Shown piece after piece: positions 8,756 to 18,147 of a stretch of 29,722 nucleotides of DNA; the stretch's first letter is position 1; every line of letters begins with the position of its first letter. Source of the stretch: DATEOR01 sp035273885. Its GTDB lineage: Bacteria > Actinomycetota > Thermoleophilia > Gaiellales > Gaiellaceae. The position numbers and the translations under genes are program-made. Location of the stretch: assembly GCA_035273885.1 (NCBI GenBank), contig DATEOR010000001.1:1-29722 (forward strand). The letters are read 5' to 3'. The notes below the pieces were generated by a model. The model saw only the letters and a program-made list of their open reading frames with translations. It was not told where the DNA came from and made no database searches.

Positions 8756-8786
8756 GACGGCACGCCGCGGCGACGAACTGTCGGGT

Positions 8787-9584
8787 GTGGCCCGGCAACC
8801 GGCTCTTGCACTCGCGCGCCCACACGGCGTTCCCGCTCTTCGGGGCGCGTGGCGCCGCGCCGTCCTGATCGGCGTCAGCATCCTCGCCGCGCTCGGGCTC
8901 CTGTACGTGGGCGCGAGGGAGACACCGGTCTTCGCGCTTCGCACCGTGGAAATCCAGGGCGCGCCTCCGAAGGTGCGCCAGGCGGTCTTGCGGTCGGTCG
9001 AAGAGACGCGTGGGACGAGCCTCGTCTCGCTCGACGGCGACGCGGTGGTGCGCCGGCTCGAGGCGCTTCCCTCGGTGCGGTCGGTGTCGTACGACCGCGC
9101 GTTCCCGCACACCCTTCGCCTCGTGGTCGTCCCGGAGCAGCCGGTAGCAGTCGTCGACCAGGCGTCAAACCTGTGGATCGTGTCCGTGCGCGGTCGGGTG
9201 ATCGGCCCGACGAGCGCCGTCGAGGCGGCCGATCTTCCACGTCTTCGCTACCTGCCGGAGGCGCCGCTGACCGCCGGCCAGTTCGTCTCAGACGCGGGGA
9301 CGAAGACCATCCTCGCGGCCCTGGCGGAGGCGCCCAAGCGCATGCCGCTTCCGATCCACTCGGCGCGCTTGGAGGACGGCGAGCTGACCCTCGTACTCGC
9401 CGGCGAGGCGGGAACGCGGCCGCTCCTGCTAGTCGGCGAGCCCGACAATGTGGGGACGAAGCTGCGAGTCGCCGCACTCGTCCTGCGCAAGCTCGGCGCC
9501 GACGAACGCGCTGCTCTCAGCTACCTGGACGTTACGCTCCCCGATCGCCCGGTCGCGTCGAGCAACCCTCTAGTCTCAGGTTGA
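8787..9584 (+). CDS. ftsQ: Cell division protein FtsQ/DivIB
   Basis: FtsQ is a bitopic division protein that links early and late divisome components. It has a short arginine-containing cytoplasmic N-terminus, one transmembrane segment (about residues 25-43), a POTRA domain beginning FALRTVEIQG and ending near VVVPEQPVAVV, and a C-terminal beta domain. Length (265 residues) and position between murB and ftsZ agree with this. Sequence conservation in this family is low, so context carries much of the weight. GTG 8787 has only a poor ribosome binding site and follows a 31-bp gap after murB. Confidence 0.88.
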   Translation: MARQPALALARPHGVPALRGAWRRAVLIGVSILAALGLLYVGARETPVFALRTVEIQGAPPKVRQAVLRSVEETRGTSLVSLDGDAVVRRLEALPSVRSVSYDRAFPHTLRLVVVPEQPVAVVDQASNLWIVSVRGRVIGPTSAVEAADLPRLRYLPEAPLTAGQFVSDAGTKTILAALAEAPKRMPLPIHSARLEDGELTLVLAGEAGTRPLLLVGEPDNVGTKLRVAALVLRKLGADERAALSYLDVTLPDRPVASSNPLVSG

Positions 9585-9589
9585 GGGTT
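9564..9589 (+). terminator. Weak stem-loop spanning the ftsQ stop codon
   Basis: AACCCTC (9564-9570) and GAGGGTT (9583-9589) form a perfect 7-bp inverted repeat with a 12-nt loop. It straddles the ftsQ stop and lies just upstream of the ftsZ promoter. A short pyrimidine-rich stretch follows a little later (from 9598). It could attenuate read-through from the mur genes, but the stem is short and the loop large. Confidence 0.3.
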
Positions 9590-9623
9590 AGGGTTTAGGC
9601 CCTTCTTCCCTGCAAATACCCGT

Positions 9624-9652
9624 TTGACATCCTCCGGAAGCGGACGTACTCT
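9624..9652 (+). promoter_or_regulatory. ftsZ promoter, -35 TTGACA and -10 TACTCT
   Basis: TTGACA (9624-9629) is a perfect -35 consensus. After exactly 17 bp comes TACTCT (9647-9652), which keeps the key T1, A2 and T6 positions of the -10 element. The predicted transcript has a leader of about 40 nt before ftsZ, unlike the leaderless starts elsewhere in the window. It gives ftsZ independent housekeeping transcription. Confidence 0.75.
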
Positions 9653-9684
9653 CAGGCGCACGCTCAACATGAGCTTGAGGAACG

Positions 9685-9692
9685 AGGAGAGG
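9685..9692 (+). promoter_or_regulatory. Strong ribosome binding site of ftsZ
   Basis: GAGGAGAG (9685-9692) is purine-rich with an AGGAG core and precedes the GTG start by 8 nt. It is among the best Shine-Dalgarno sequences in the window and fits the high expression expected of FtsZ. Confidence 0.7.
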
Positions 9693-9700
9693 AATTCAAG

Positions 9701-10774
9701 GTGAGAGACCAGTCCGGGAGCTATCTCGCCGTCATCAAGGTCGTGGGTGCCGGCGGCGGCGGAACCAACGCCGTGAACAGGATGATCGAGGCAGGTTTGC
9801 GCGGTTGCGAGTTCGTCGCCGTGAACACCGACGCGCAGGCGCTGCTCATGTCGGAGGCGGAGCAGAAGCTCCACATCGGTACCCACCGCACCCGCGGGCT
9901 CGGCGCCGGCGCCGATCCCCAGGTGGGCGAGGAAGCCGCGCTCGAATCGAAGGACGAGATCAAGGAAGCGCTGAAGGGCGCGGACATGGTCTTCATCACC
10001 GCGGGCGAGGGCGGCGGCACCGGCACGGGCGCCGCTCCGGTGATCGCGGAGATCGCGCGCGAGGACCTGAAGGCGCTGACGGTCGGCGTCGTCACGCGGC
10101 CGTTCAACTTCGAAGGCCGCAAGCGCGCCGAGCAGGCTCAGAACGGAATCGCGAACCTGCGCGAGAAGGTCGACACGCTGATCATCATCCCGAACGACCG
10201 GCTTCTGCAGGTCGTCGAGAAGCGGACGTCGGTCGTCGAGGCCTTCCGCATGGCCGATGAGGTCCTCAGGCAGGGCGTCCAGGGCATCACGGACCTGATC
10301 ACAGTCCCCGGGCTCGTCAACCTCGATTTCGCCGACGTGCGGACGATCATGACCGACGCCGGGTCGGCCCTCATGGGTATCGGCGAGGCTGAGGGCGAAA
10401 ATCGCGCCGCGGAAGCTGCGCGTGCCGCGGTGTCGTCGCCGCTCCTCGAGGCCTCGGTCGAAGGCGCAACCGGGATCCTGCTGAACATCACGGGCGGATC
10501 CGATCTCGGCCTCTTCGAGGTGAACGAGGCAGCCGAGGTCGTCACGGGCGCGGCCGATCTGAACGCGAACGTGATCTTCGGCGCCGTGATCGACGAGGGC
10601 ATGCACGGGAAGGTGCGCGTCACGGTGATCGCGACGGGTTTCGACCGGGCGCTCCGCCGTGACCGGCGCGAGCGCGAGGATCTCGAGCTCGATCGCGAGC
10701 GCGAGCCTGTGAGCGGCGGCTTCGACGTCCCCGCTGACGTGCTCGAAGTGCCGTCCTTCCTGCGCCGCCGGTAG
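9701..10774 (+). CDS. ftsZ: Cell division GTPase FtsZ
   Basis: FtsZ is the tubulin-like GTPase that polymerises into the cytokinetic ring. VVGAGGGGTNAVNRM begins the nucleotide-binding domain. The tubulin signature GGGTGTG is at 104-110, preceded by TAGE as in actinobacteria. The catalytic T7 loop is NLDFADVR (207-214), with the aspartates that complete the neighbouring subunit's active site. The C-terminal linker after the globular core is very short (about 25-30 residues) and rich in Arg, Glu and Asp. The conserved tail VPSFLRRR, which binds partners such as SepF or FtsW, is intact. The GTG start is supported by a good ribosome binding site and a consensus-like promoter. Confidence 0.97.
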   Translation: MRDQSGSYLAVIKVVGAGGGGTNAVNRMIEAGLRGCEFVAVNTDAQALLMSEAEQKLHIGTHRTRGLGAGADPQVGEEAALESKDEIKEALKGADMVFITAGEGGGTGTGAAPVIAEIAREDLKALTVGVVTRPFNFEGRKRAEQAQNGIANLREKVDTLIIIPNDRLLQVVEKRTSVVEAFRMADEVLRQGVQGITDLITVPGLVNLDFADVRTIMTDAGSALMGIGEAEGENRAAEAARAAVSSPLLEASVEGATGILLNITGGSDLGLFEVNEAAEVVTGAADLNANVIFGAVIDEGMHGKVRVTVIATGFDRALRRDRREREDLELDREREPVSGGFDVPADVLEVPSFLRRR

Positions 10775-10783
10775 CACCTGCCA

Positions 10784-10789
10784 TACGCT
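10784..10789 (+). promoter_or_regulatory. Putative -10 hexamer for leaderless lyase gene
   Basis: TACGCT lies 9 nt before the ATG of the tryptophanase-like gene, in a 24-bp gap after ftsZ that has no Shine-Dalgarno sequence. It fits the window's TANNNT pattern. No -35 was recognised. Confidence 0.4.
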
Positions 10790-10798
10790 CGGCGGTCG

Positions 10799-12175
10799 AT
10801 GCGACCGCCACGCGAGCCGTTTCGGATCAAGATGGTCGAGCCCATCCGCTCGACCACGCGCTCGGAGCGTGAGCGCGCGCTCGATGCCGCCGGATGGAAC
10901 GTGTTCCGCCTCGCCGCGAGGGACGTCGAGCTCGACCTCCTGACCGACTCCGGAACCGGCGCGATGAGCCAGGCGCAATGGGCGGCCCTCATCCAGGGGG
11001 ACGAGTCGTATGCCGGCTCGCGAAGCTTCGACCGCTTCCGGGAAGCGGTCAACGACGTCCTCGGCTTCCCGCTCGTCGTGCCCGCGCATCAGGGGCGCGG
11101 AGCGGAGAGCGTCTTCTTCGGCGCCGTGATCGACCCGGGGGAGATCGTCCCCTCGAACGCGCACTTCGACACGACGCGCGCGCACATCGAGGTCAGAGAA
11201 GGCATCGCCCTCGACCTCCCCGTCGCCGCCGCACTCGACCCCGACGTCGACCTGCCCTTCAAGGGCGACATGGACACCGATCGCCTCGCGGAGCTCCTCG
11301 GCGGAGAGGACGGCGAGCGCGTCTCCATCGTGATGCTGACGCTGACCAACAACACCGGCGGCGGGCAGCCGGTCTCCATGGCGAACACGAAGGAGGTCGC
11401 CCGGCTCGCGCGCGAGCACTCGAAGAAGCTCGTCCTCGACATCGCGCGCTTCGCCGAGAACGCCTGGTTCATCCGCGAGCGCGAGGAGGGCTACGCGGAC
11501 AAGGCTCTTCCGGACATCGTCCGCGAGATGCTCTCCGAGGCCGACGGCGTGCTCATGAGCGCGAAGAAGGACGCGATCGCGAACATCGGCGGCTTCGTCG
11601 CCATCCGCGAGGACGAGGTCTTCTTCGAGCGGCTGCAGGCGCGCGGGATCGTCTTCGAGGGCTTTCCGACCTACGGCGGTCTCGCGGGCCGCGACCTCGA
11701 GGCGATCGCAGTCGGACTCAGAGAGGTGCTCGGGGAGGACTATCTCCGCCACCGCATCGAGCAGGTCGCCTACCTGGGGGCCGTGCTGCAGGAGCAGGGC
11801 GCCGCGATCCTCAGACCGGTGGGCGGCCACGCGGTCTATCTGAACGCAGGCCGCATGCTCCCCGACATTCCGACGGCGCAGTTCCCCGCCCAGGCACTCA
11901 CCGGCGCGCTCTATCTCGCCGGCGGCGTGCGTGGCGTGGAGATCGGATCCGTGATGGCGGGCCGCGACCCGGCCACCGGAGAGAATCGCGTGCCTCCGCT
12001 CGAGCTCGTCCGCCTCGCCGTGCCCCGTCGTGTCTACAGCTCGCGCCAACTCGAGCAGGCAGGAGACGCGGCGGCCGAGATCGTCGCCGACCCGGGCGCG
12101 GTGCGCGGCCTCGAGATGACCGCTGAAGCGCCCGTGCTGCGCCACTTCACGGCCCGCTTCAGCCCGGTCGGTTAG
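10799..12175 (+). CDS. tnaA: Tryptophanase-type beta-eliminating PLP lyase
   Basis: This fold-type I PLP enzyme belongs to the tryptophanase/tyrosine phenol-lyase family. EPFRIKMVEPI at the start, PAHQGRGAE, NNTGGGQPVSMAN, DIARFAENAWFI, the PLP-lysine block SAKKDAIANIGG (254-265) and QFPAQAL are all family sequence, and 458 residues is the usual length. Two residues that separate the branches favour tryptophanase. EIGS has isoleucine 382 where tyrosine phenol-lyase has arginine, and RHFTA has histidine 449 (E. coli His463) where tyrosine phenol-lyase has phenylalanine. The predicted reaction is L-tryptophan to indole, pyruvate and ammonia. There is no room for a tnaC leader and no tnaB permease nearby, so regulation must differ from E. 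coli. Substrate preference remains a prediction. Confidence 0.85.
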   Translation: MRPPREPFRIKMVEPIRSTTRSERERALDAAGWNVFRLAARDVELDLLTDSGTGAMSQAQWAALIQGDESYAGSRSFDRFREAVNDVLGFPLVVPAHQGRGAESVFFGAVIDPGEIVPSNAHFDTTRAHIEVREGIALDLPVAAALDPDVDLPFKGDMDTDRLAELLGGEDGERVSIVMLTLTNNTGGGQPVSMANTKEVARLAREHSKKLVLDIARFAENAWFIREREEGYADKALPDIVREMLSEADGVLMSAKKDAIANIGGFVAIREDEVFFERLQARGIVFEGFPTYGGLAGRDLEAIAVGLREVLGEDYLRHRIEQVAYLGAVLQEQGAAILRPVGGHAVYLNAGRMLPDIPTAQFPAQALTGALYLAGGVRGVEIGSVMAGRDPATGENRVPPLELVRLAVPRRVYSSRQLEQAGDAAAEIVADPGAVRGLEMTAEAPVLRHFTARFSPVG

Positions 12176-12178
12176 CGA

Positions 12179-12184
12179 TAGGAT
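12179..12184 (+). promoter_or_regulatory. Putative -10 hexamer for leaderless gcvT
   Basis: TAGGAT lies 8 nt before the gcvT GTG, in the 17-bp gap after the lyase gene. There is no Shine-Dalgarno sequence. The gap is far too short for a glycine riboswitch. Confidence 0.45.
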
Positions 12185-12192
12185 CCGCTCCG

Positions 12193-13218
12193 GTGCAGAC
12201 GCTCCGGCGCACGCCTCTGTACGAGCGCCACGCCGCTCTCGGCGCGCGTCTCGTTCCCTTTGCCGGCTGGGAGATGCCGGTGCAGTACACGTCCATCGTG
12301 GGCGAGCACCGTGCGGTGCGGACCTCGGCGGGAGTCTTCGACGTCTCGCACATGGGGCAGTTGCGGATCGCCGGGGACGGCGCGCGCGACTACCTGCAGG
12401 CGCGGCTCTCGAACGACCTCGACAAGGCGGCGGACGGCGATGCGCAGTACACGCTGCTGACAAACGAGCAGGGCGGGATCGTGGACGACCTGATCGTCTA
12501 CCGGCGCGGCCAGGACCAATTCCTCCTCGTCGTGAACGCGTCGAACGTGGAGCCTGACCACGCGGTCCTTTCCGAGACCGACGACGTATCCGCCGACTGG
12601 GCGCTGCTCGCCGTGCAGGGGCCGGAGGCCCTGAGCCGACTCGGGATCGAGGTGGAGCCGTTCACGTGGCGCGACGATCGCGTCCTGGGCGTCCGGTGCC
12701 TCATCGCCGGGACCGGGTACACCGGCGAGCGCGGCTGCGAACTCGGCTGCGCGCCCGATGAAGCCGTTCGCCTCTGGGACGCCATCCTCGACGCAGGCAT
12801 CGTGCCCTGTGGCCTCGGCGCGCGCGACACGCTCAGGCTGGAGGTTTGCTACCCGCTGCACGGGAACGACATCAGCCCGGAGCGCACGCCGATCGAAGCC
12901 GGCCTCGGCTGGGCCTGCGCGCTCGACAAGGAGTTCGCCGGTGTCGACGTGCTGCGCCGGCAGAAGGAGGAGGGAACGACCGAGAAGCTCGTGGCCCTCG
13001 TCATGGACGACAAGGGGATCCCCCGGCAGGGAATGGCGATCGAGGAGGGCGGCACGGTCACCTCCGGCTCGCTCTCTCCGATGCTCGACCGGGGCATCGG
13101 GCTCGCCTATGTCGATGCCGGTCTGGCCGCGCCTGACACGAAGGTGACCGTCGACCTCCGCGGGAGGCCCCGCGCTGCTCATATCGTGAAGAAGCCGATC
13201 TACAAACGGGAGGAGTAA
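12193..13218 (+). CDS. gcvT: Glycine cleavage T protein (aminomethyltransferase)
   Basis: GcvT takes the aminomethyl group from lipoylated H protein and passes the carbon to tetrahydrofolate, releasing ammonia. FAGWEMPVQY near the start, FDVSHMGQ, NEQGGIVDDLIVYR (containing the catalytic aspartate), GTGYTGERGCEL and the C-terminal KKPIYK mark the family. Its 341 residues are slightly short but complete. It is the first of four glycine cleavage genes with very tight spacing; the gcvH start follows the stop codon directly. The GTG start seems to be leaderless. Confidence 0.95.
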   Translation: MQTLRRTPLYERHAALGARLVPFAGWEMPVQYTSIVGEHRAVRTSAGVFDVSHMGQLRIAGDGARDYLQARLSNDLDKAADGDAQYTLLTNEQGGIVDDLIVYRRGQDQFLLVVNASNVEPDHAVLSETDDVSADWALLAVQGPEALSRLGIEVEPFTWRDDRVLGVRCLIAGTGYTGERGCELGCAPDEAVRLWDAILDAGIVPCGLGARDTLRLEVCYPLHGNDISPERTPIEAGLGWACALDKEFAGVDVLRRQKEEGTTEKLVALVMDDKGIPRQGMAIEEGGTVTSGSLSPMLDRGIGLAYVDAGLAAPDTKVTVDLRGRPRAAHIVKKPIYKREE

Positions 13219-13614
13219 GTGGCTGCCGACGAGTCGTATCCGGAAGACCTGAGGTATCACCGCGAGCACGATTGGGCGCGGGTCGACGGCGACACGGCGA
13301 CCGTCGGGATCACGTGGTACGCGCAGGACGCCCTCGGCGAGCTTGTGCATTTCGAACCGCCGGAGGCCGGCGCTTCGGTCGCGGCGGACGAGAGCTACGG
13401 CGAGGTCGAATCCGTCAAGGCGGTCTCGGATCTCATCTCGCCGCTCTCCGGCGAGGTCGTCGAGGTGAACCAGGTCGTCATCGATGAGCCGGAGAAGGTG
13501 AACGACGACCCGTACGGGGAGGGGTGGCTCATCAAGATCCGCCTCAGCGAGCCGGCGGAGGCCGACGGGCTTCTCGACGTCGCCGCGTACAAGGCCCTTC
13601 TCGAAGAGCAGTAG
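13219..13614 (+). CDS. gcvH: Glycine cleavage H protein (lipoyl carrier)
   Basis: GcvH carries the aminomethyl group on a lipoyl arm between the P, T and L proteins. The lipoylated lysine is K67 in GEVESVKAVSD, and the hairpin around it is typical of the family. The length of 131 residues is normal. GGAGGAG (13209-13215), in the last codons of gcvT, is the ribosome binding site for the GTG start. No lipoate ligase or L protein (lpd) gene lies in the window, so those functions come from elsewhere in the genome. Confidence 0.96.
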   Translation: MAADESYPEDLRYHREHDWARVDGDTATVGITWYAQDALGELVHFEPPEAGASVAADESYGEVESVKAVSDLISPLSGEVVEVNQVVIDEPEKVNDDPYGEGWLIKIRLSEPAEADGLLDVAAYKALLEEQ

Positions 13615-13617
13615 CTA

Positions 13618-14936
<1,319 letters not shown>

Positions 14937-14940
<4 letters not shown>

Positions 14941-16436
14941 AGCTCATCTTCGAGAAGTCGCAGAAGGACCGCCGGGCAGGCACGCTCCCGAGCTACGACC
15001 TCCCGTTCGCGGAGGTGCCGGAGGAGCTCCGGCGCACCGAGCCGCCGCGTCTTCCCGAGCTCGCGGAGCCGGAGATCGTGCGACACTTCACCGCCCTCGC
15101 CGACCGGACCTTCGGCGTCGACACGGGCTTTTACCCGCTCGGGTCGTGCACGATGAAGCACAACCCGCGCGTGAACGAGCGCGTGGTCGCGCTGCCGGGC
15201 TTCCGCGACCTGCATCCGCTCCAGGAGGAGGACGGGGCCCAGGGCGCGCTCGAGCTCATGTGGCGGCTCCAGGAGATCCTCGCCGAGGTGTGCGGGCTCC
15301 ATGCCGTGTCGCTTCAGCCGGCCGCAGGGTCACAGGGGGAGCTCACCGGGCTGATGCTCATGCGCGCGTATTTCGCAGACCGCGGCGAGGCCGAGCAGCG
15401 CAAGGTCGTGATCACGGCCGACACAGCGCACGGAACGAACCCTGCGAGCGTGACCATGGCGGGGTTCCAGCTCCAGAAGGTCGAGACCGATGCGCGCGGG
15501 AACCTCGACCTCGACGATCTGCGCGCGAAGGTGAGCGAGGAGACGGCCGGCCTCATGCTGACCAACCCCTCGACGCTCGGGCTCTTCGACGAGCACATCG
15601 AAGAAGTCGCGGAGATCTTCCACGAAGCCGGCGCACTCCTTTACTACGACGGCGCGAACCTGAACGCCGTCTGCGGGATCTCGCGGCCTGGCGACATGGG
15701 CTTCGACATCGTCCACATCAATCTGCACAAGACGTTCTCGCAGCCGCACGGTGGCGGCGGTCCGGGCGGCGGGCCGGTCGCGGTGCGCGACATCCTCGAG
15801 CCCTTCCTGCCGGCACCGACCGTCACGCGGGACGGCGAAGAGTTCCGGCTCGACTACAACCGGCCGAAATCGATCGGGAAAGTGCGTGGGTACACGGGCC
15901 CGTTCGGCGTCTTCGTCCGGTCGTATGCCTTCATCCGCGCCTACGGGCCGGAGCTCCGTCGCATGTCCGAGGTCGCGGTGCTCAACGCGAACTACATGCT
16001 CAGCCGCCTCAAGGGCACTTACGACCTTCCCTTCGAGCGGCTCTGCATGCACGAATTCGTGCTGTCGGCGCGGAACCTCAAGCGCGACTACGGCGTGAAC
16101 GCGCTCGACGTGGCGAAGCGGCTCATGGACTACGGCTTCCACCCGCCGACGATCTACTTCCCGCTCATCGTCCCCGAGGCGCTCATGATCGAGCCCACCG
16201 AGACCGAGCCGAAGGAGACGCTCGACGCCTTCTGCGACGCCATGGAGAAGATCGCCCAGGAGGCGGCGAGCGACCCCGAGATGCTGAAGGAGGCGCCTCA
16301 CCGCCGGCCGGTCCGACGCCTCGACGAGGTGAAGGCGGCGAAGCGGGCGATCGTGAAATACGGATTCGACCAGCACCCCGATCTTCGCGGCGAGCCGGCC
16401 GAGGGCGAGACGGTCGAGGCGCAGAAGGGCGCATGA
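14937..16436 (+). CDS. gcvPB: Glycine dehydrogenase (decarboxylating) subunit 2
   Basis: This is the catalytic PLP-binding subunit of the split P protein. FYPLGSCTMKHNPR, QPAAGSQGELTGL, HGTNPASV, YYDGANLNA and the PLP-lysine block NLHKTFSQPHGGGGPG are all present. Subunit 1 lacks the PLP lysine, so the pair works as a heterodimer. GGAGGT (14922-14927) lies 9 nt before the GTG inside gcvPA. The 499-residue length is normal, with a short acidic tail. The stop overlaps the start of the next small gene in ATGA. Confidence 0.96.
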
Positions 16437-16696
16437 GCGAGCGCGTCTGGTCTCGCAGCGACCTCGAGGACCGCGTCAACGTGCTCCGCGAGCGCTACGA
16501 CGGCGACGCATTCGCCGCCGCGATCGCCGATTTCTCCGAGGAGCTGGGCCCGGAGGAGCAGGAGGATCTTCGGGCGATCCTGCTCGAGCGTTCGCGCAAC
16601 TACGTGGCGAAAAACGCGGCTCTCGAGGAGCGGTTCGACCGCGGCGGGTGGCTCAAGCGCACCTTCGACAAGCTCGACAAGAAGCGCCCGAGCTGA
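16433..16696 (+). CDS. Small charged protein of unknown function, 87 aa
   Basis: I do not recognise this protein. It starts at an ATG that overlaps the gcvPB stop by 4 bp, with AGAAGG just upstream, and ends 2 nt before the cupin gene, so it behaves as a member of the glycine cleavage operon. The 87 residues are highly charged (many Glu, Asp and Arg) and look fully helical. There are no cysteines, no signal peptide and no membrane segment. The C-terminus is basic (RTFDKLDKKRPS). The frame is open far upstream, but that part is the shadow of gcvPB. A role as a small partner or regulator of the complex is possible but unsupported. Confidence 0.7.
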   Translation: MSERVWSRSDLEDRVNVLRERYDGDAFAAAIADFSEELGPEEQEDLRAILLERSRNYVAKNAALEERFDRGGWLKRTFDKLDKKRPS

Positions 16697-16698
16697 CG

Positions 16699-17055
16699 AT
16701 GGAGGTTCGTTCCCGCGAGGACGCCGAGGCGTTCACGACCCTCGACGGCTCCACCATCCGGGTGCTGCTCGACGCAGCGTTCGGCGGCGCTGCGAATCAG
16801 AGTCTCGCCGAGGCGAGCCTCGGAGCAGGTCAGTCGACGCAGCGCCACTACCACGCGGGCTCCGAGGAGATCTACGTCTTCCTCGAAGGCAGCGGCGAGA
16901 TGGAGGTCGAGGGCGAGTCGCGCGAGGTCGGCGCCGGCGATTCGATCCTCATCCCTCCGGGCGCCTGGCACGAGATCACGGCAGGATCCGAGGGTGCACG
17001 GTTTCTGTGCTGCTGCGCCCCGCCGTACTCGGATGACGACACGTTTTTCGCTTAG
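16699..17055 (+). CDS. Small single-domain cupin protein
   Basis: This is a compact beta-barrel cupin of 118 residues. Motif 1 (GQSTQRHYHAGSEEIYVFLEG) gives the metal ligands H50, H52 and E56 or E57. Motif 2 (GDSILIPPGAWHEI) gives H91. The metal site is therefore complete, but the substrate cannot be told from sequence; such proteins range from isomerases and dioxygenases to binding proteins. A CCC triplet (104-106) followed by APPYSDDDT closes the protein, and the APPYS block is common in this subfamily. ATG 16699 is chosen because it directly follows the previous stop and matches the domain start. It sits between the glycine cleavage genes and threonine aldolase. Confidence 0.85.
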   Translation: MEVRSREDAEAFTTLDGSTIRVLLDAAFGGAANQSLAEASLGAGQSTQRHYHAGSEEIYVFLEGSGEMEVEGESREVGAGDSILIPPGAWHEITAGSEGARFLCCCAPPYSDDDTFFA

Positions 17056-17056
17056 C

Positions 17057-17062
17057 TACCGT
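17057..17062 (+). promoter_or_regulatory. Putative -10 hexamer for leaderless threonine aldolase
   Basis: TACCGT lies 8 nt before GTG 17071 and has no Shine-Dalgarno sequence after it. It overlaps the alternative TTG start at 17062, so if it is the real -10 element the protein must begin at GTG 17071. Confidence 0.4.
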
Positions 17063-17070
17063 TGAGCACC

Positions 17071-18147
17071 GTGATCGATCTCCGCTCCGACACGCTGACC
17101 CAGCCCACGCCTGAGATGCGGCGCGCCATCGCCGAGGCCGAAGTCGGCGACGAGCAGAAGCGCGAGGATCCGACCGTGATCGCGCTCGAGGAGCGCGCCG
17201 CGGATCTCCTCGGCCACGAGGAGGCGGTCTTTCTCCCAACGGCCACGATGGCGAACCAGATCGCCCTCCGCACGCTGACCGAGCCGGGCGACGAGGTGCT
17301 CGCCGAGGAGATGGCGCACGTCTTTCGCTACGAGCTCGGCGGGCCTGCGGTGCACTCCGGGCTCGTCATGAAGTCGCTCCTGACGACGCACGGGATCTTC
17401 ACGGCCGAAGACGTTCGCGAGGCGGTCAATCCCCCTGGGGACCTGCACACGGCGCCGACCCGGCTCGTCTGCATCGAGAACACGCACAACGGCGGCGGCG
17501 GCAGGGTCTGGCCGCTCGCGCATCTCCGCGAGGTCGTCGCCGAGGCCCGCGCCCACGGGCTTTCCGTGCACCTCGACGGCGCGCGGCTCATGAACGCCGC
17601 GGTCGCGAGCGGCACTCCCGCGGCGGAGTACGGGCGTGAGTTCGACACGGTCACGCTCTGCCTTTCCAAGGGGCTCGGCTGCCCGCTCGGGGCCGTCATC
17701 GCGGGCTCACCCGAGCGCATGGCGAAGGCCCGGCGGTTCAAGCACCTCTTCGGCGGAGCGATGCGCCAGGCTGGGATCGTCGCGGCCGCCGGTGTCTACG
17801 CACTCGAGCACCACATCGACCGGCTCGCCGAGGATCACGCCAACGCGCGGCGGCTGGGCGAGGGCCTCGCCGAAGCCGGCCTTCCGGTCGACCTCGACCA
17901 GGTGGAGACGAACTTCGTCCAGCTGGACGCCGCGCGCCTGGGTCTGACAGGCGACGAGGCGGTCGGCCGGCTCCGGGGCGAGGGCGTCCTGCTCTCGTTC
18001 GCCGCCCGCAAGGACGTGCTTCGCGCGGTCACGCATCTCGACGTCTCCGCAGACGACATCGAAGAGGCGATCGCGGCCACCGTGCGCGCTTTCAGCGGGT
18101 CGCAGCGGCCGATCGAGTTCGCCGGCGACGCGCCGACGCCGTACTAG
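17071..18147 (+). CDS. Low-specificity L-threonine aldolase
   Basis: This fold-type I PLP enzyme cleaves L-threonine or allo-threonine to glycine and acetaldehyde. IDLRSDTLTQPTPEMR, EAVFLPTATMANQIAL, IENTHNGGGGRVW, VHLDGARLMNA and the PLP-lysine block CLSKGLGCPLGAV are diagnostic. GTG 17071 gives 358 residues and starts exactly at the conserved IDLRSDT; TTG 17062 would add only three residues. Its position after the gcv genes suggests that threonine-derived glycine is fed to the cleavage system. The stop codon lies in a CTAG that also contains the stop of the convergent channel gene. Confidence 0.92.
   Translation: MIDLRSDTLTQPTPEMRRAIAEAEVGDEQKREDPTVIALEERAADLLGHEEAVFLPTATMANQIALRTLTEPGDEVLAEEMAHVFRYELGGPAVHSGLVMKSLLTTHGIFTAEDVREAVNPPGDLHTAPTRLVCIENTHNGGGGRVWPLAHLREVVAEARAHGLSVHLDGARLMNAAVASGTPAAEYGREFDTVTLCLSKGLGCPLGAVIAGSPERMAKARRFKHLFGGAMRQAGIVAAAGVYALEHHIDRLAEDHANARRLGEGLAEAGLPVDLDQVETNFVQLDAARLGLTGDEAVGRLRGEGVLLSFAARKDVLRAVTHLDVSADDIEEAIAATVRAFSGSQRPIEFAGDAPTPY

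Noticed and set aside
9585..9599. Telomere-like GGGTTAGGGTTTAGG near the ftsQ end
   Set aside because: It is a single short run with no further repeats, and part of it belongs to a small inverted repeat at the ftsQ stop. It is likely chance.
10775..10798. Possible tnaC-type leader peptide
   Set aside because: Only 24 bp separate ftsZ and the lyase gene, with no small open frame or rho-dependent region.
12176..12192. Possible glycine riboswitch upstream of gcvT
   Set aside because: The gap is only 17 bp and holds a -10-like hexamer; no aptamer can fit.
9521..12463. Very long open frame on the minus strand opposite ftsZ and the lyase gene
   Set aside because: It is antisense to clearly conserved genes and its translation is low-complexity, Arg/Asp/His-rich, as expected of a shadow frame in high-G+C DNA.
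15146..16696. Apparent 516-residue plus-strand protein ending in the 87-residue sequence
   Set aside because: The upstream part is an Arg/Ala-rich shadow of gcvPB. Only the segment from ATG 16433 looks like protein.
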